NCBI RefSeq assembly: GCF_049852125.1
Contig: NZ_CP187532.1
Span: 2,418,001-2,482,000, forward strand
DNA length: 64,000 bases
Origin: Senimuribacter sp049852125
Lineage (GTDB): Bacteria > Bacillota > Clostridia > Peptostreptococcales > Anaerovoracaceae
Direction of reading: 5' to 3'
Positions 44,563-53,026 of this stretch are shown here, in pieces. Numbering within the stretch: position 1 is the stretch's first letter; every line of letters begins with the position of its first letter. The position numbers and the translations under genes are program-made. The notes under the pieces are model-generated. The model worked only from the letters and a program-made list of their open reading frames with translations, did no database searches and had not been told where the DNA came from.

Positions 44563-44861
44563 TGACACAATCCCCCTGAATTATAGGGAATTGTGTCATT
44601 TTTTTAAACTCAGTTTCGGCGAATTTGACACAATGACCGAAATTTCAAGGCAATTGTGTCAGATTTCGTTTATAATCTGCGGATAAATTACGTGTATAAG
44701 CTCGAATTTAAAGCTATTACATCAGTATGATTTGTATTTTCATCCCACTTTCATTCAATTATTGACACATTCCCTGTAAAAATAGCAGCAATGTGTCAGA
44801 TTCCCAAAAACGCCAACGAAAGAAATGACACTTTAAGAGCAAATAAAAGCACATAGTGTCA
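44563..44861. repeat. array of four 36-bp dyads, TGACAC...GTGTCA, in two pairs with 63-bp period
   Basis: Units at 44563-44598, 44626-44661, 44763-44798 and 44826-44861, each exactly 36 bp. Arms: TGACACAAT/ATTGTGTCA in units 1 and 2, TGACACAT/ATGTGTCA in unit 3, TGACACT/AGTGTCA in unit 4. Inner sequences differ. Units 1-2 and 3-4 are separated by exactly 27 bp, so the start-to-start distance is 63 bp. The two pairs are 137 bp apart. Lies between the LysR gene and nifJ. Function unknown. Confidence 0.85.
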
Positions 44862-44882
44862 AAAATGCCGTTACACACCGAT

Positions 44883-45779
44883 TTATTCATTTTCAGAAAA
44901 CGCCTCTACGTAAGCAAACAGTTCCGCCTCGAACTGCATTGCCGCTGTCGTTTTCTGCGCTTCCTCTCCTTCCCGCTTCAGGAAGAAAAGTTCCCACGTA
45001 TCCGCGCAGTCTTCCATCTGATAGATCTGCAAACTGACATTGCGGGCAATGGACGCCGCCATAGACGGGGTGCAGACCGCCCAGTAGTCAGTGCCATCCA
45101 AAAACGGCACGATACCCTGCACCGTATTTAACTCCAGCCTGCTTTCGTTCTTTCCGGAAAACCAGGTTTTTCGCCAGTGATTCATGCTGCGGAAATTGCC
45201 GCCGGTAAAACGGATTTCCTTTGCCGGGTCTAATGCCGCTGCCGAAATCACCTGTCCTTCTTCCGGCTTTGCGCTGTACCGAATCAAGCACAGCTTCTGC
45301 CGGCTGATGCACTGGTTGCTGATGCCTGCACGCTCCGACTCATAAGCCGTGATTCCGTAATCCAGCATGTGGTTATCCATCATCTGATAAATCTGATCAG
45401 AATTATAGATGCTCGCTACAATGCGAATATCCGGATGCGCCTCCATAAACCGGCGCAGAAAAGGCGCGATAAAGCCATAATAGGAACTTTCGCTGATCCC
45501 CAGCATGATGGTGGAAAGAGAGGCATTTTTCAAGCTTTCTGTTTCCTCAAAGAGATTTTTCCAGCGCTCTGCCACAGAAATGAATTGCTCCCCTTGCCTG
45601 GTCAGCAGAATTTCCCGCCTGCCCTTGGTTCTTTGAATCAGCGAATATCCCAGTTCTTCCTCCAGCGCCGCCAGTCGCTTACTGACCGTAGATTGGGCAA
45701 GATAAAGACGCTGGGCGGTTTTCGTAATGTTTCTGGTCTGGACTAAATCGAGGAAAATTTCTATAGTTCTGTAATTCAT
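44883..45779 (-). CDS. LysR-family transcriptional regulator
   Basis: 298 residues. The N-terminal winged HTH is NYRTIEIFLDLVQTRNITKTAQRLYLAQSTVSKRLAALEEELGYSLIQRTKGRREILLT (residues 2-60), followed by the two-lobed ligand domain (TIMLGISESSYYGFIAPFLRRFMEAHPDIRI). It is co-directional with and upstream of nifJ and the CoA-transferase, so it may control them, but LysR genes also control divergent genes, here the acyltransferase at 45961. Start ATG 45779 follows AAAGGTG. Confidence 0.9.
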   Translation of the reverse strand: MNYRTIEIFLDLVQTRNITKTAQRLYLAQSTVSKRLAALEEELGYSLIQRTKGRREILLTRQGEQFISVAERWKNLFEETESLKNASLSTIMLGISESSYYGFIAPFLRRFMEAHPDIRIVASIYNSDQIYQMMDNHMLDYGITAYESERAGISNQCISRQKLCLIRYSAKPEEGQVISAAALDPAKEIRFTGGNFRSMNHWRKTWFSGKNESRLELNTVQGIVPFLDGTDYWAVCTPSMAASIARNVSLQIYQMEDCADTWELFFLKREGEEAQKTTAAMQFEAELFAYVEAFSENE

Positions 45780-45960
45780 GGCGGCACCTTTCTTCCGATG
45801 TTTCTTATGGTTACTATAACATAGCGACCACAAAAGTCAAGCCGCACGCACAGCTTCCAAGGCAAAACTGAGGTCACGGCAATTCCCGGTGGCAAAAATG
45901 GTCGTTTTATGATATAAATAATAGCAGGATGAAAAATGGATTAGAGATGGGAGCAGAGAA

Positions 45961-47457
45961 ATGAAACAAATTCCAGAAAACCCTTTTGCGACTTACATAG
46001 AAACGCTGCCTGCAAATGAGCAGAATAAACTCAACGACTTTTTTACAGAATTTAACATGCACTGTCTCATGGCAAAAAAAGAAAAAAAGCTGCTGCAGAC
46101 AGATTTTGAGCAGGCGCTGCTGTACTACAAAGACGCCGGCGTCCCGCTGGATACGGCGCTGGATCTTTTAGATATCCGCAATCTGGGCGGTTTTTACGCG
46201 AGACCTTCTATTCTTTGGTTCGCCCTGGATGACGCCGCCAAAATTTATCCTCTTTCAATGGAACACGGCAGCATGTCCGTTTTCCGTCTATCGGTTTATC
46301 TCAAAAAAACGGTGAGCCCGCAGCTGCTGCAGATGGCGCTAAACTTTACCATCAAACGGTTTCCCAGCTTCGCCACCACACTGAAAAAAGGATTTTTCTG
46401 GCACTATCTGGACACAACTAAACGCCGCTTCTTGGTCGAGGCGGAGCACGATATCCCCTGTCAGCCCCTGAAAGTTTCACTAAGTGGCTCCCAGTCTTTC
46501 CGCGTCCTTTACTATGAAAACCGCATCAGCGTAGAATTCTTTCATGTGCTGACCGACGGCACTGGCGGCATGACCTTTTTAAAAACCCTCGCGGCAGAAT
46601 ATCTTCGGCTTTCCGGCGCTGCAGTGTCCTATGATGAAACCCTCTGGGATACAGGCGAAACGCCGGACATCGCAGAATTTGAAAATGCTTTCGCAAAGGT
46701 TCCTTTAAGCGAGACCGCCTCTGGATTTATCGACAAACCTGCCGTCCAGATGAGCGGCAGACTGAGTGAAAACAAGCCGTGCCGCGTGATTCACTTTAAG
46801 ATGGACGCCGCAGATCTGAAAGCGGCATCTGCAAACTACCATACAACGATTACCGTATACCTGCTGGCGCAGCTGTTTCTGGCGGGAAAAGCGGCAACTG
46901 ACGAACTTTCCGGCGAAGCTAGCATTCAGGTTCCGGTCAACATGCGAAAATTCTATCCTTCCAAAACGGTTCGAAATTTTTCCATGTACTGCGGTATCCG
47001 GCTGCCGCTGTCCCAGATCACCAGTCTTCCTGCCATGATCGAAGCCATCGACGCACAGCTGAAGCAGAAAACCGACAAACCGGCGATGTGCGAAATGCTG
47101 ACCGCCACAGAAAGACTGGTAGGCACGCTAAAGTATATTCCCCTCTCTATCAAGCAGCCGGCTGCAAAAATGGTGTACGGATTTTTGGGAGATAAAATTT
47201 TTACCAATACCCTTTCCAATCTGGGTGTGGTACATCTGCCGGATTCCGTCGCAGCACACATCGAAAGCATGGATTTTGTGCTGGGTACCGCCATCACCAA
47301 TCGGGCAAGCTGCGCCGTGGTAACCATCAACGATACGGCGATGCTGTCCGTGACCAAAATGACAGCCGATCCTACCTTTGAAGAAAAACTCTATGCCCTG
47401 CTTTCTGCAGACGGCATCCGAATGAAAACAGAAGGGAGTCCGTTATATGAAGCTTGA
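45961..47457 (+). CDS. condensation-domain/alcohol acetyltransferase-like acyltransferase
   Basis: 498 residues. EFFHVLTDGTGGMTFLKTLAAEYLR (about residue 190) is the HxxxDG catalytic motif of the BAHD/condensation/AATase superfamily, with His as the general base. VPVNMRKFYPSKTVRNFSMYCGI and the late NTLSNLGVV are further family elements. The natural acyl donor and acceptor are unknown. It overlaps the DUF6320 gene by 11 bp and faces an esterase gene, a grouping seen in other Firmicutes. It may make or modify a lipid or ester. Confidence 0.75.
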   Translation: MKQIPENPFATYIETLPANEQNKLNDFFTEFNMHCLMAKKEKKLLQTDFEQALLYYKDAGVPLDTALDLLDIRNLGGFYARPSILWFALDDAAKIYPLSMEHGSMSVFRLSVYLKKTVSPQLLQMALNFTIKRFPSFATTLKKGFFWHYLDTTKRRFLVEAEHDIPCQPLKVSLSGSQSFRVLYYENRISVEFFHVLTDGTGGMTFLKTLAAEYLRLSGAAVSYDETLWDTGETPDIAEFENAFAKVPLSETASGFIDKPAVQMSGRLSENKPCRVIHFKMDAADLKAASANYHTTITVYLLAQLFLAGKAATDELSGEASIQVPVNMRKFYPSKTVRNFSMYCGIRLPLSQITSLPAMIEAIDAQLKQKTDKPAMCEMLTATERLVGTLKYIPLSIKQPAAKMVYGFLGDKIFTNTLSNLGVVHLPDSVAAHIESMDFVLGTAITNRASCAVVTINDTAMLSVTKMTADPTFEEKLYALLSADGIRMKTEGSPLYEA

Positions 47458-48022
47458 CATTACTTATCCAACCGTGGAAAGACGCAGGCTGCAGCGAAAA
47501 AAATTGCTTCACATCGTCCGCTGGCCTGTCCTGTTCGCTGCGCTGATTTGTCCGGTCGTGAATCTGGTCACCGGCGGCGCCGCCTGGAGCATCATTGTCC
47601 TCATGGTCCTTTACATGCTGTGGACCCTGGTGCTGTCGCCCGATTTGGTGGAATACAACCGCATCAGTCAGTTCATCAAAACTATCGTCTGTACCTGCAT
47701 TTTGCTGACGCTGATCGACGTCTTTCTGGCGCCGGGCTGGGCAATCGAAGTGGTGCCCATCGTCTGTTTCACCGGTCTTGCCGTCGCGGGCATTCTCTTT
47801 TTTACCGATCTGGAGCGGCAGAAGCAGAACATGCTTCCCATGCTTTTACTCATTCTCTTTGCCATAGCAGGCTCCGTTATCGGGCTATCTCTATGGCACG
47901 AAGAAAGCCGCTGGGCGCTGGCAGTTATGGGCGTTTTCGCCATCTGCCTGCTCTTTGCCTGCATGATAAGCTTGGGCTCTGAATTCCTACGAGAACTGAA
48001 AAGGCGATTCCATACGAAGTAG
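47447..48022 (+). CDS. DUF6320-type membrane protein
   Basis: 191 residues with about six membrane helices (for example PVLFAALICPVVNLVTGGAAWSI, WSIIVLMVLYMLWTLVLS, MLLLILFAIAGSVIGLSL, WALAVMGVFAICLLFACMIS). The N-terminal KLDITYPTVERRRLQRKKLLHIVRWPV is conserved-looking and basic. I link it to DUF6320 from its place directly behind an AATase-like gene, a recurrent pair. Function unknown, probably a partner of the acyltransferase. Confidence 0.65.
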   Translation: MKLDITYPTVERRRLQRKKLLHIVRWPVLFAALICPVVNLVTGGAAWSIIVLMVLYMLWTLVLSPDLVEYNRISQFIKTIVCTCILLTLIDVFLAPGWAIEVVPIVCFTGLAVAGILFFTDLERQKQNMLPMLLLILFAIAGSVIGLSLWHEESRWALAVMGVFAICLLFACMISLGSEFLRELKRRFHTK

Positions 48023-48032
48023 ACTGCCGCTT

Positions 48033-49019
48033 TTATTTGACAGGCATATACTTGGCAAGGTATTCCAATATTTTTCTCATATACGCCGCATACACTTTGT
48101 TGTCATTTTGCAGCCCGTGACCTGAATGCGCGCACAGATAATAATCATGCGGAACCCTGTTATCTTCAAGGGCTTTGCGCAGTCTTACAGATCCTTCATA
48201 AGGCTGCACCTTATCATACTTCCCGTATGCCAGAACGGTAGGCACCGTATTTTCGTTCACCCAAAGCAGCGCGGAAATATCTTTGATTTCTTCATCATAA
48301 GCCGGCGTGTCAAATTCTGCTTTGAGTTCTTTGCCTGCCATGGCGCTGAATAGCCCTCTTGCACCAGCCTCACTCTCTGCAGTGTTTTGATCCAGACCGT
48401 AGCTTCTCCAGTCTTCCGGATAAAAGGACGACGGGCCCACCGCTTCAAAGACCATCTTCACAGGCACTGGTGAAGATTCTGCATCCCGGTAGGCATACAA
48501 AAGCGCCAGCGTGCCGCCTGCTGAACCGCCTGCTATTGCCATTTCATCGATGTGATAGCCCAGCTTTTCCGCCTCTGCAATCACATAAGGCATACTCTGT
48601 TTTATTTCCATTGACTGAGAGTACACGCTGGCTTCAGGATGTTCTTCACTGAACAGCGTATAGTTAATACCTGCCGTTACATACTCTTTTGAACAAAGCC
48701 ACTGCAATATTTCTGCATCACCCGATTTATCCCCGCTGGTGAAACCTCCCGCATGGAGATATACGATCAATCCATAACCTTTTCTGGAATTATCCACCGG
48801 TACATACAAGTCGAACTTATTAGCTTCACCACTGCCATACGCAATATCTGTATAGGTTGTGCCGATCGAATCATTCCAATCGACAGAAAACTCATCACCA
48901 AACGGCTGATACATCATTTTAAATGCAGCTGAGCTGCAAAAAGCAATTAAAAACGTAAGAACATAAATCAATCCCCACATCACTCTGCCTTTCCTTTTCT
49001 CCCTTTTTCCTTGACTCAT
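48033..49019 (-). CDS. membrane-anchored alpha/beta hydrolase (esterase)
   Basis: 328 residues. An N-terminal membrane anchor (VMWGLIYVLTFLIAFCSSAAF) precedes an HSL-type alpha/beta hydrolase: IVYLHAGGFTSGDKSG (oxyanion HGGG variant), AIAGGSAGGTLALLYAY with the nucleophile Ser in GGSAG, an Asp in YGKYDKVQPYEG, and a His in CAHSGHGLQN. The catalytic domain would face outward. It overlaps the 44-aa membrane protein gene by 4 bp and is convergent with the DUF6320 gene. Confidence 0.82.
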   Translation of the reverse strand: MSQGKREKRKGRVMWGLIYVLTFLIAFCSSAAFKMMYQPFGDEFSVDWNDSIGTTYTDIAYGSGEANKFDLYVPVDNSRKGYGLIVYLHAGGFTSGDKSGDAEILQWLCSKEYVTAGINYTLFSEEHPEASVYSQSMEIKQSMPYVIAEAEKLGYHIDEMAIAGGSAGGTLALLYAYRDAESSPVPVKMVFEAVGPSSFYPEDWRSYGLDQNTAESEAGARGLFSAMAGKELKAEFDTPAYDEEIKDISALLWVNENTVPTVLAYGKYDKVQPYEGSVRLRKALEDNRVPHDYYLCAHSGHGLQNDNKVYAAYMRKILEYLAKYMPVK

Positions 49020-49150
49020 AAAATGTTTCCTCCAAAGAGCGTACCGCCCATCAGAACGTTCATCACTGCTCTGACAGCAAGCCGACCTAAAATCACAGCA
49101 GCAACAATAATCATCAATAAGATTAAAATGCGTTTTTTTCTAAGTGACAT
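49016..49150 (-). CDS. 44-residue single-span membrane protein
   Basis: Begins MSLRKKRILILLMIIVAAV, with basic residues before one hydrophobic helix, and ends in GGTLFGGNIL. ATG 49150 follows AGGAGA. It overlaps the esterase start by 4 bp, so it is probably translated together with it. No family is recognised. A longer frame upstream to 49306 crosses the promoter region and is not supported. Confidence 0.6.
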   Translation of the reverse strand: MSLRKKRILILLMIIVAAVILGRLAVRAVMNVLMGGTLFGGNIL

Positions 49151-49177
49151 TTCTCTGTCTCCTCTCGTTTTACTGCC

Positions 49178-49206
49178 TTGACAGTATGACCAATCTATTC
49201 TAAAAT
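49178..49206 (+). promoter_or_regulatory. sigma-A promoter of the TetR-family gene
   Basis: TTGACA, 17 bp, TAAAAT: near-consensus, reading towards the regulator gene at 49279. Confidence 0.75.
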
Positions 49207-49212
49207 TACGAT

Positions 49213-49243
49213 GATACAATCGTCTCAGCAATAGCATTGTATC
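49213..49243. promoter_or_regulatory. candidate operator of the TetR-family regulator
   Basis: GATACAAT and ATTGTATC, 8-bp perfect arms separated by 15 bp, immediately downstream of the regulator's -10 box and in the shared gap with the esterase operon. Likely site for self-repression and control of the divergent genes. Confidence 0.55.
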
Positions 49244-49278
49244 TGTAAATTTTTTGGTTGTCAATGAAAGGGAAAAAA

Positions 49279-49812
49279 ATGAGACAAACGCCTGAAAATG
49301 TATCACCGTTGAGTAACGAGGGACGAAACAGCTATGTGATAAACCATTTAACTGACGCGCTTCTAACTCTGCTTCATCATAAATCTATCAGTGATATTTC
49401 CATCAGTGAACTATGCGAAAAGGCAGGTGTCGGCAGAGCATCTTTTTATCGGAATTATACAGACAAAGAAGATATTTTGAGAAAGCATATCCATCAGCTA
49501 TTTTCCGCGTGGGGCAACGCATATGACCAAAACGATGACAAAACCATCAGCAGTCTGCTGCAATCGATGTTCACGCATTTTGAAGATCATCTGGACTTTT
49601 ATCGTTTACTCAGTGAAAGAAATTTAATCTATTTATTAAAAGATGTGATTCTGGGAATCTGCGGACCCACACCAGAAGACATACAAATCGAGGCATACGC
49701 AAAAGCCTTTGTTGCATATACGCTATATGGCTGGATTGAGGTATGGTTTCAAAGAGGAATGCAAGAATCTGCCGAAGAAATCGCAAATCTTTTCAAAATG
49801 CAGGGATTATAA
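49279..49812 (+). CDS. TetR-family transcriptional regulator
   Basis: 177 residues. HTH region: LTDALLTLLHHKSISDISISELCEKAGVGRASFYRNYTDKEDILRKHI (about 18-65), with the AGVGRASFYRNY recognition helix. The C-terminal all-helical ligand domain resembles the TetR_C group of AcrR/DhaS-like proteins. Divergent from the 44-aa protein and esterase operon, which it probably represses. I take the ATG at 49279 after AAAGGG. An ATG at 49264 is possible. Confidence 0.88.
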   Translation: MRQTPENVSPLSNEGRNSYVINHLTDALLTLLHHKSISDISISELCEKAGVGRASFYRNYTDKEDILRKHIHQLFSAWGNAYDQNDDKTISSLLQSMFTHFEDHLDFYRLLSERNLIYLLKDVILGICGPTPEDIQIEAYAKAFVAYTLYGWIEVWFQRGMQESAEEIANLFKMQGL

Positions 49813-49832
49813 TGAGAAATATCAAAAATATC

Positions 49833-49862
49833 TGCGCCGCCGGAAACTGGTCCAGCGGCGCA
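49833..49862. terminator. bidirectional terminator between TetR and L-serine dehydratase genes
   Basis: TGCGCCGCCGG pairs with CCAGCGGCGCA (one mismatch), loop 8 nt, followed by a T-run on the plus strand and ATATTTTTG on the minus strand. Confidence 0.85.
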
Positions 49863-49870
49863 GGCATTTT

Positions 49871-51076
49871 TTATTCAAAATAGGTTTTGGCAAGACCGCC
49901 TTCACTGGTCTCTCTGTACTTGCTGAACAGGTCACGGCCTGTCTCGTACATGGTCTTAATTACCACATCAAAGGAAATCTTTCTGGTATGGGTCAGGAAA
50001 TTGGCAAGGCTCAGCGCATTGATGGCACGCATCGCCGCAACAGCGTTACGCTCAATGCAAGGAATCTGCACCAGTCCGCAGATTGGATCACAGGTCAGCC
50101 CCAAGTGATGCTCCATGGCAACCTCTGCAGCGTATTCAATCTGATCGATTTCCATACCGAATAACTCCGCAAGACCGGCAGCAGCCATAGAGCAGGCGCT
50201 TCCCACCTCCGCCTGGCAGCCACATTCCGCACCGCTGATAGAAGCGTTGGTTTTAATCAAATTCCCCACAAGTCCCGCCGTTGCCAGCGCGTCCACAATC
50301 CGCTCATCGGAAAAATGACGGTTCTTCTGCATATAGTAAAGAGTGGCGGGTACAACGCCGCTGGCGCCGCAGGTCGGCGCGGTGACAATGATACCGCCGT
50401 CGGCATTTTCTTCGCTGACTGCGTAAGCAAATGCGCAGACCAACCGATTCTCACGGGTTTGAGGCGTTTCATCGATATGATTCTGCCGGTAAAGATAGCG
50501 AGCTTTCCTCTGCACCTCAAGTCCTCCTTGCAGTACGCCTTCCGCCGCGAGCCCCCGTTCTACGGTCTCCTTCATCTGTCTCCAAACCTTTGCCAGATAG
50601 TCTCTGATGGCGTCTCCCTCTGTTTTATAAACATATTCGCACAGCCGCAGATCTTTTTCTCTGCAGTAATCGCGAATCGCTGAAAAGGAGGACAACGTAT
50701 AGACGTCCTGTGCTTCCTCTGCCGGACGCCCTTTGATGGCAATTCTGCCGCCGCCTACGCTGTAGACTTCCATGGAGGCAGTGCATGTACCGGAAGTGTC
50801 AAAGGCTTCAAAAAACATGGTATTAGGATGGGGCAATTCCGCATCAGGTTTATCGCTGAAGACAATGCTGCAGCGCTCCGCGCCAAGCACGTCCACAATC
50901 GCCGTATCGGTCATATGGCCTTTGCCGGTCTTGGACAGCGAGCCATAGAGAGTCACTGTAAAACGGCCAGCATCCGGGTTTTCTTCCAGAAAAATCCGGG
51001 CAGCCCGGTCAGGCGCAATGGTGTGGGAACTGGACGGTCCCCTGCCAATTCTGTATAATTCAGTAAGTGATTCCAT
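49871..51076 (-). CDS. sdaA: L-serine dehydratase, single-chain iron-sulfur type
   Basis: 401 residues. The N-terminal lobe opens with RIGRGPSSSHTIAPDRAA, the beta-type domain signature. The catalytic domain has TAPTCGASGVVPATL, ISGAECGCQAEVGSACSMAAAGL and LGLTCDPICGLVQIPCIERNAV, whose Cys residues hold the 4Fe-4S cluster. It converts L-serine to pyruvate and ammonia. Fused single-chain form, as in E. coli SdaA, rather than the split alpha/beta form usual in Firmicutes, although its length is short of the approximately 455 residues of SdaA. Start ATG follows AAAGGA. Confidence 0.9.
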   Translation of the reverse strand: MESLTELYRIGRGPSSSHTIAPDRAARIFLEENPDAGRFTVTLYGSLSKTGKGHMTDTAIVDVLGAERCSIVFSDKPDAELPHPNTMFFEAFDTSGTCTASMEVYSVGGGRIAIKGRPAEEAQDVYTLSSFSAIRDYCREKDLRLCEYVYKTEGDAIRDYLAKVWRQMKETVERGLAAEGVLQGGLEVQRKARYLYRQNHIDETPQTRENRLVCAFAYAVSEENADGGIIVTAPTCGASGVVPATLYYMQKNRHFSDERIVDALATAGLVGNLIKTNASISGAECGCQAEVGSACSMAAAGLAELFGMEIDQIEYAAEVAMEHHLGLTCDPICGLVQIPCIERNAVAAMRAINALSLANFLTHTRKISFDVVIKTMYETGRDLFSKYRETSEGGLAKTYFE

Positions 51077-51116
51077 ATTGTAAAATCCTTTCGTTTTTTC
51101 ATTCGTATAAAATAAT

Positions 51117-52454
51117 TTATAAAAACATTGCCATATACAGCGGAAGATGCACGATATCTTCTTTTACAACAATATCTCTGGTATACAAGATATAAGGCTG
51201 TCCGATGTTTCGTCTGAATTTTTCTCTGAATTTATCCAGTGACGAATGCTTTCGATAATTGCCCGATTTTACTTCTACCGGGCAGATTTTTCGCTTGTTT
51301 CGTATCAGAAAGTCAATTTCCATATTATTTTCACGGTGATTTTTATCAACCCGAGAATAAAAGTACAGTTTATGTCCACTGCTTCGCAGTTCCTGCGCTA
51401 CAATATTTTCCATCAGCATCCCTTCATTGACGTGCAGTCTGTCCAGCAGAATGTCCCGATAAAGTTCATTATCCATATAACTGTCTTCCATAAAAGAGTG
51501 GCTTACCAAAAGACCCGTATCTGCCATATAACTTTTTCTTGTCGTATATTCTGTACTCATGGACAAGCCTACTGTCGGTTCTGTCGCATTATAGCAATTA
51601 TTAGCAATCATCGCCTCGCTCAGCCATATAAAAGCATTTTCATAATCACGAAATCTTGCTGTTTTATCTATATCTGACAGCTTATATTTCTTTTCTGTTT
51701 TCGCCAGTTGCGCCGGCATTTCATCAAAAATAGCCAGCACCTTTGCCTCGTAACCTCTCGCAAATTTTGTGACATCCGCTCGATACAGCTGCAGAATTCT
51801 TTTTTTGATGCGATCCGTTTCCTCAAAATTCTTCGTTTTTACATAAACTTCCACAGCCTGCGGCATACCGCCAACCAGCATATATTGCCGAAAATCATTC
51901 ATGACGCGCCGATGCACCGCCTGGCCCAACGGGCGAAGATGTTCAAAACAATCCCGCAAAAAAGGGATCGTTGTTTCATCTCCCATTGCCCACAGGAATT
52001 CTTCAAAATCCATAGGAAACATTTCTACATGTTCTTCCTCCGAAGGGATTACAATATGTTCCACATTCGTCCTGAGCGAAATCAGCGATCCTGTCTCCAG
52101 ATAATCATAGCGACCGTCTGCTACCAGATACTTTACCAGTTCTCTCGCTTTTGGAAACTGCTGCACTTCATCAAAAACAAAAAGTGTCTCTCTGGGATAA
52201 AGCTGCACTCTGTAATATGCCGACAGCTTATTGAAAAAAAGTTCCAGGTCAGTGAAATCATGTTCAAAAATTTCCTGTACCTCTTTCGGCAAATGGGCGA
52301 AGTCAATCAGGATGTTGCTTCTATACTCATTTTGTCCAAATTGCTGTGCAATGTAACTTTTGCCGACACGTCTTGCGCCATCCAGCAAAAGTGCGCATGC
52401 ACCCTGATCTTTTTCTTTCCATTCTAAAAGCCGCTTGTATATTTTCCGTTTCAT
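51117..52454 (-). CDS. AAA ATPase with DUF4143 (archaeal-type ATPase family)
   Basis: 445 residues. Walker A is DGARRVGKSYIAQQF (about 24-38) and Walker B is TLFVFDEVQQFPKAREL (about 91). VGGMPQAVEVY is the usual linker motif, and the C-terminal DUF4143 has YMADTGLLVSH and EIDFLIRNKRKICPVEVKSG, a PD-(D/E)XK-like ending. The cellular role of this family is poorly known. A three-copy repeat lies in its promoter (52487-52569). Two relatives (one broken) follow within 3 kb. Confidence 0.88.
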   Translation of the reverse strand: MKRKIYKRLLEWKEKDQGACALLLDGARRVGKSYIAQQFGQNEYRSNILIDFAHLPKEVQEIFEHDFTDLELFFNKLSAYYRVQLYPRETLFVFDEVQQFPKARELVKYLVADGRYDYLETGSLISLRTNVEHIVIPSEEEHVEMFPMDFEEFLWAMGDETTIPFLRDCFEHLRPLGQAVHRRVMNDFRQYMLVGGMPQAVEVYVKTKNFEETDRIKKRILQLYRADVTKFARGYEAKVLAIFDEMPAQLAKTEKKYKLSDIDKTARFRDYENAFIWLSEAMIANNCYNATEPTVGLSMSTEYTTRKSYMADTGLLVSHSFMEDSYMDNELYRDILLDRLHVNEGMLMENIVAQELRSSGHKLYFYSRVDKNHRENNMEIDFLIRNKRKICPVEVKSGNYRKHSSLDKFREKFRRNIGQPYILYTRDIVVKEDIVHLPLYMAMFL

Positions 52455-52486
52455 TTATTTTTCCTTTCCTATCTCACATTATATAC

Positions 52487-52569
52487 CGAAAAGGCACTTT
52501 TATTCAAGAATAATTTGCACGAAAAGGCACTTTTATTTACGAAGAAATACTCACGAAAAGGCGCTTTCA
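52487..52569 (-). repeat. three direct repeats with 33-34-bp period in the ATPase promoter region
   Basis: Copies of CGAAAAGGCACTTTTA start at 52487, 52520 and 52554 (the third as CGAAAAGGCGCTTTCA). Each is itself a dyad, AAAAG-GCA-CTTTT. They lie 33-115 bp upstream of the ATPase start. They could be repeated operators or remnants of duplication. Confidence 0.75.
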
Positions 52570-52590
52570 TATTCATAGTGCCTGAACACC

Positions 52591-52815
52591 ATGTGCCGTG
52601 CTGGCATGACGCCGATGGAAGCCATCAAAGCTGGTACGTCAAATGCGGCTCATCTGCTGCCAGAAAACGCGAATTGCGGCTCCCTGGAAAAAGGAAAACT
52701 TGCCGACATCGTCATCGTCAACGGCAATCCTCTTTCTGATATTCGGTGTCTTGCCCGCGCAGATCACGTAAAACTGGTTATGCAGAATGTTGAAATCAGA
52801 AAACAAAGTCTATAA
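52591..52815 (+). pseudogene. C-terminal remnant of an amidohydrolase
   Basis: About 74 codons reading RAGMTPMEAIKAGTSNAAHL, then GSLEKGKLADIVIVNGNPLSDI and an ending VKLVMQNVEI. This is the last strand and beta-sandwich region of imidazolonepropionase-like amidohydrolases (normally about 400 residues). No metal-binding domain precedes it; the upstream 100 bp are ATPase promoter repeats. Broken gene fragment. Confidence 0.75.
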
Positions 52816-52861
52816 AGGTGTGCCGCCTCTTTTCAGGCTAAAATTGTAGAATAGATTCCAG

Positions 52862-53025
52862 TTGTGCAGACCACGATGGATTAGCCTAATTTGCACAACT
52901 TTTAGGCTTTCCGGGATGAAAAAATTGTGCAAGTAACCGTAAATCAGAATTACTTTGCACAACTTTCAAGTATTGATTCTATATAAAGTTGTGCAGTTGC
53001 CTCCGAATAAGATTGGTCTGCACAA
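52862..53025. repeat. array of three dyads, TTGTGCA...TGCACAA, with 63-64-bp period
   Basis: Units at 52862-52898 (37 bp), 52925-52962 (38 bp) and 52989-53025 (37 bp). Gaps are 26 bp each and inner sequences differ. Same geometry as the array at 44563-44861 but different arms. It begins 47 bp after the amidohydrolase remnant and ends at the stop codon of the truncated toxin gene, exactly between two decayed genes. Confidence 0.85.
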
Positions 53026-53026
53026 C

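Larger units (their letters stand above)
44400..44882. other. 483-bp gap upstream of nifJ holding hairpin and dyad array
   Basis: No gene. From right to left on the minus strand: the dyad array (44563-44861), an AT-rich stretch that should hold the nifJ promoter (no single clear -35/-10 pair chosen), and the SD-sequestering hairpin. Confidence 0.7.

Noticed and set aside
44563..44861. CRISPR-like array
   Set aside because: Only short inverted arms are conserved, there is no long identical direct repeat, spacing alternates 36/27 bp, and no cas gene is present.
45961..48022. Nonribosomal peptide synthetase fragment suggested by the HxxxDG motif
   Set aside because: No adenylation or carrier domain; the stand-alone acyltransferase plus DUF6320 grouping explains it better.
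52862..53025. Integron attC sites
   Set aside because: The arms do not fit the RYYYAAC/GTTRRRY core pattern, and no integrase or cassette genes are present.
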